DNA of 7,022 nt, taken from JACCQS01 sp050999295 (lineage in GTDB: Bacteria; Actinomycetota; Actinomycetes; Mycobacteriales; Geodermatophilaceae). Positions 5,505 to 7,022 of this stretch are shown here, piece by piece (position 1 is the first letter of the stretch; each line of letters opens with the position of its first letter). Under the pieces are notes generated by a model. It saw nothing but the letters and a program-made list of their open reading frames with translations, was not told the DNA's origin and ran no database searches. The position numbers and the translations under genes were made by a program. The DNA lies in assembly GCA_050999295.1 (NCBI GenBank), contig JBPCPI010000241.1, positions 1 to 7,022 on the forward strand. The letters are read 5' to 3'.

Positions 5505-6056
5505 TTGGCCGGTCCGGTGCTCTTCACCGGGAGCTGGCTGCTGCTCGGGCTGAGCCACGACGGCTACTCCCAGGTGCGGGGGTCGATCAGCGTGCTGGCG
5601 GGGTACGGGGCGCCGTACGCGTGGGTGCTCACGGTCGCGTTCCTGGTGCAGGCGGCCGCGATGGCCAGCGCCGGCTGGTTGCTGCGACGGACAGCCGGCT
5701 CGGCAGCAGGGCTGCTCGCCGTCAATGCGGTCGCGACAATCGTCGTCGCCACCGCGCGGATCGGCTGCAACGGCGGTGACGCCGACTGGTGTACGCCGAG
5801 CGCGCATCCGCTGTCGGAGGGCGTGCACACGGTCGCCGCGACGACCGCGCTCGCCACGCTGTCGCTCGCACCGCTCGCTTTCGGCCTGCGCCGTGATCGG
5901 AAGCACTCGCCCGTCGCACTGGCTTGTTTCGCCGTGATGGCGCCGCTGCTGGTCGCCTTCGGAGTCCTTGCCGGGACCGGGTGGGCGGAGAAGGCTGTAG
6001 TCACGATCGGGATCTTCTGGGCGGCGCTGACCGCGTCGCGGTACGCCGGGGCCTGA
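5505..6056 (+). CDS. DUF998-like integral membrane protein
   Basis: The frame codes a hydrophobic protein of about 183-190 residues with five or six membrane segments: GPVLFTGSWLLLGL, WVLTVAFLVQAAAMASAG, GLLAVNAVATIVVATARIG, a segment in VAATTALATLSLAPLAFG, ALACFAVMAPLLVAFGVLAG, and VVTIGIFWAALTAS at the end. The opening ALTLAGPVLF, the SISVLAGYGAPYAWV loop and the LSEGVHTVAA loop after a Cys-rich turn (GCNGGDADWC) suit the DUF998 family, whose function is not established. The start is uncertain: TTG 5505 is the first standard start codon, yet the natural N-terminus would be SLRALTLAGP, which needs a CTG at 5484 or 5490. No good ribosome site precedes either, so translation is probably coupled to the synthetase, whose stop is at 5485-5487. 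It is likely co-transcribed with it. Confidence 0.75.
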   Translation: MAGPVLFTGSWLLLGLSHDGYSQVRGSISVLAGYGAPYAWVLTVAFLVQAAAMASAGWLLRRTAGSAAGLLAVNAVATIVVATARIGCNGGDADWCTPSAHPLSEGVHTVAATTALATLSLAPLAFGLRRDRKHSPVALACFAVMAPLLVAFGVLAGTGWAEKAVVTIGIFWAALTASRYAGA

Positions 6057-6136
6057 GTCGATCGGCCGGTCCATCACGTGCGCCGCGCGGCCGGGACAGC
6101 GGTCCGGAAGCAGGATCCGCGCCCCCCAGCACTGGC

Positions 6137-6160
6137 GCCATACGACAAACGTCGTATGGC
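6137..6160. terminator. perfect 10-bp inverted repeat, terminator or operator
   Basis: GCCATACGAC (6137-6146) pairs fully with GTCGTATGGC (6151-6160) around AAAC. It lies 80 bp after the DUF998-like stop and 68 bp before the next start, so it could end the synthetase operon. There is no T-run after it, and actinobacterial terminators often lack one. Its ATACGAC-N4-GTCGTAT core also looks like a site for a dimeric regulator of the downstream gene. I cannot decide between the two from sequence. Confidence 0.5.
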
Positions 6161-6193
6161 TGCGCGCCGATCACAGGCATCAGCGTGGACCTC

Positions 6194-6209
6194 GTGCCAC
6201 CACTGGCAC
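6194..6209. promoter_or_regulatory. palindrome GTGCCA-N4-TGGCAC ahead of the haloperoxidase-like gene
   Basis: GTGCCA (6194-6199) and TGGCAC (6204-6209) form a perfect six-pair inverted repeat around CCAC, ten bases before the ribosome site GGAGG (6219-6223). Its core, TGCCA-N4-TGGCA, is the same as that at 3913-3926 in the acyl-CoA synthetase leader. It may be an operator or a leader hairpin. Confidence 0.4.
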
Positions 6210-6228
6210 CCGACCCCCGGAGGCTCTC

Positions 6229-7022
6229 ATGCGGAACGTCTTGAGTCGAGGCGGCGGCTGCGTCGACCCCGTGCCGATCGCTGCCACCGAGCGCACCTGC
6301 CATCCCCGCCAGCCGGCGTGTCAGAACCGGTACGTACCTCTCGTTCGCTCCATGACGGGAGCGGGTCTCACTCTGATGCTCGGTGCCGCGCTCCTGGTGG
6401 GAACCTCCGGAGCTTCCAGCGCGAACGTCGATGACACCCCGAACGCCGTCCTGGCCTGGAATGCCAACGCAGCGGACGCGGCCATCGCAGCGTGCATTGC
6501 TCCGTTGGACAATCCGCTGCACGAGTCACATCTGTACGCGATGACACAGATCGCGGTCCATGACGCCCTGAATGCCATCGATCTGCGCTCGAGGCCTTAC
6601 GCGTTCTTCGGGCGCGCACCGGCCACCACCTCGCCCGAAGCCGCTGTGGCGGCCGCTGCGCGGGGCGTGCTGGTGCCGGTTCTCGGGCAGCTGACGTCAC
6701 CCTTCGGTCAGGAGTGCATCGATGCCGGCGTCGCCGTCGTCGAGGCCGACTACGATGCCGCGATCGCGGCCATACCCGCCGGTCCGGCCAGGGCGCTCGG
6801 GATCGCCGTCGGCCGAGCGGCCGCTGCGGCAATCGTGGCTGCGCGGGTCGACGACGGGTCGGACACGCCGTTGCAGGACTTTGACTACCCGCAGGGAACC
6901 GAACCTGGCGAGTACCGCTTCACACCAGGGCAGACCTTCGCGTTCGCTCCCGGGTGGGGCGAGGTGACGCCGTTCGTGCTGACCGACAGCGCGCAGTACC
7001 GGCCGGGACCGCCCTACCCGGT
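6229..7022 (+). CDS. exported vanadium-haloperoxidase / PAP2-like protein, N-terminal part (runs off window)
   Basis: The frame is open from ATG 6229 to the window end (264 codons). After the signal peptide it shows the conserved front of actinobacterial vanadium-dependent haloperoxidase-like proteins: NAVLAWNANAADAAI, the AMTQIAVHDALNAI helix (H111 at 6559-6561), SRPYAFFG, SPEAAVAAAARGVL, the ALGIAVGRAAAAAIVAARVDDG helix, then EYRFTPGQ, FAPGWGEVTPFVL and YRPGPPYP. The vanadate/phosphate-binding Lys, Arg and His residues of this superfamily lie further C-terminal and are not in the window, so catalysis (halide oxidation with peroxide, or phosphatase activity) cannot be judged. ATG 6229 has GGAGG five bases upstream. 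That start puts 41 residues with three cysteines before a normal export signal (MTGAGLTLMLGAALLVG, cleavage after SGASSA at residue 65). ATG 6352 would give an ordinary signal peptide but has no ribosome site. Confidence 0.75.
   Translation, partial: MRNVLSRGGGCVDPVPIAATERTCHPRQPACQNRYVPLVRSMTGAGLTLMLGAALLVGTSGASSANVDDTPNAVLAWNANAADAAIAACIAPLDNPLHESHLYAMTQIAVHDALNAIDLRSRPYAFFGRAPATTSPEAAVAAAARGVLVPVLGQLTSPFGQECIDAGVAVVEADYDAAIAAIPAGPARALGIAVGRAAAAAIVAARVDDGSDTPLQDFDYPQGTEPGEYRFTPGQTFAFAPGWGEVTPFVLTDSAQYRPGPPYP

Noticed and set aside
5241..6077. 278-residue minus-strand open frame.
   Set aside because: The translation is Arg/Gly/Gln-rich without any family motif and lies opposite two well-supported genes.
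3973..7022. A natural-product cluster built on the acyl-CoA synthetase and the haloperoxidase-like protein.
   Set aside because: No carrier protein, ketosynthase, condensation domain or tailoring enzyme is present, the haloperoxidase-like protein appears exported, and its catalytic part is outside the window. The shared palindrome alone does not make a pathway.
1..7022. CRISPR array, toxin-antitoxin pair or phage-defence module.
   Set aside because: I see no regularly spaced repeats, no small overlapping gene pair with toxin/antitoxin features and no defence-related domain apart from the generic endonuclease-family protein, which stands alone.

Overview
The window is high-GC DNA (G/C at most third codon positions, GTG/TTG starts, GGAGG-type ribosome sites) and reads as actinobacterial. 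The proteins (LamG/Ig-like secreted protein, FadD-like acyl-CoA synthetase, DUF998-like membrane protein, vanadium-haloperoxidase-like protein) would fit a soil actinomycete, perhaps of the Nocardioides/Kribbella type. That placement is a guess from protein style, not a measurement.

Left part (1-1792). The window opens inside the last 73 codons of an IS3-type transposase, with a candidate terminal repeat ending near 241. Then comes a complete secreted protein with one LamG-like and one Ig-like (Big_5-type) domain (417-1445). The following 347 bp carry no convincing gene but hold two linked signals: a pair of 10-bp direct repeats closing into an inverted repeat (1613-1643), and 108 bp later a 22-bp stretch matching the 3' end of an actinobacterial tRNA-Leu (1751-1772) without the rest of the tRNA. 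Together they look like the arm sites and core of a tyrosine-integrase attachment site. The orientation puts the integrated element to the left, so the IS remnant and the LamG protein would be its cargo and the DNA from about 1773 onward would be the original chromosome.

Middle part (1793-3813). A minus-strand metal-dependent endonuclease/exonuclease/phosphatase-family protein is divergent from a small secreted protein of unknown family. The signal peptide of the latter is split between two frames at a (TG)4 repeat. It converges, with three bases between stop codons, on a minus-strand gene of a familiar but unnamed actinobacterial family (186 aa), whose ribosome site lies in a hairpin.

Right part (3814-7022). 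A FadD-like acyl-CoA synthetase (3973-5487) is followed almost without a gap by a DUF998-like integral membrane protein (to 6056), probably one operon. After 172 bp with two perfect inverted repeats comes the N-terminal part of an exported vanadium-haloperoxidase/PAP2-like protein that runs off the end. The leaders of the synthetase and the haloperoxidase-like gene share the palindrome TGCCA-N4-TGGCA, and in the first it overlaps a much longer inverted repeat just before the ribosome site; a common regulator is possible.

No complete new multi-gene system is visible. The most interesting items are the putative att junction, the split signal peptide, and the palindromes in the leaders of the right-hand genes.
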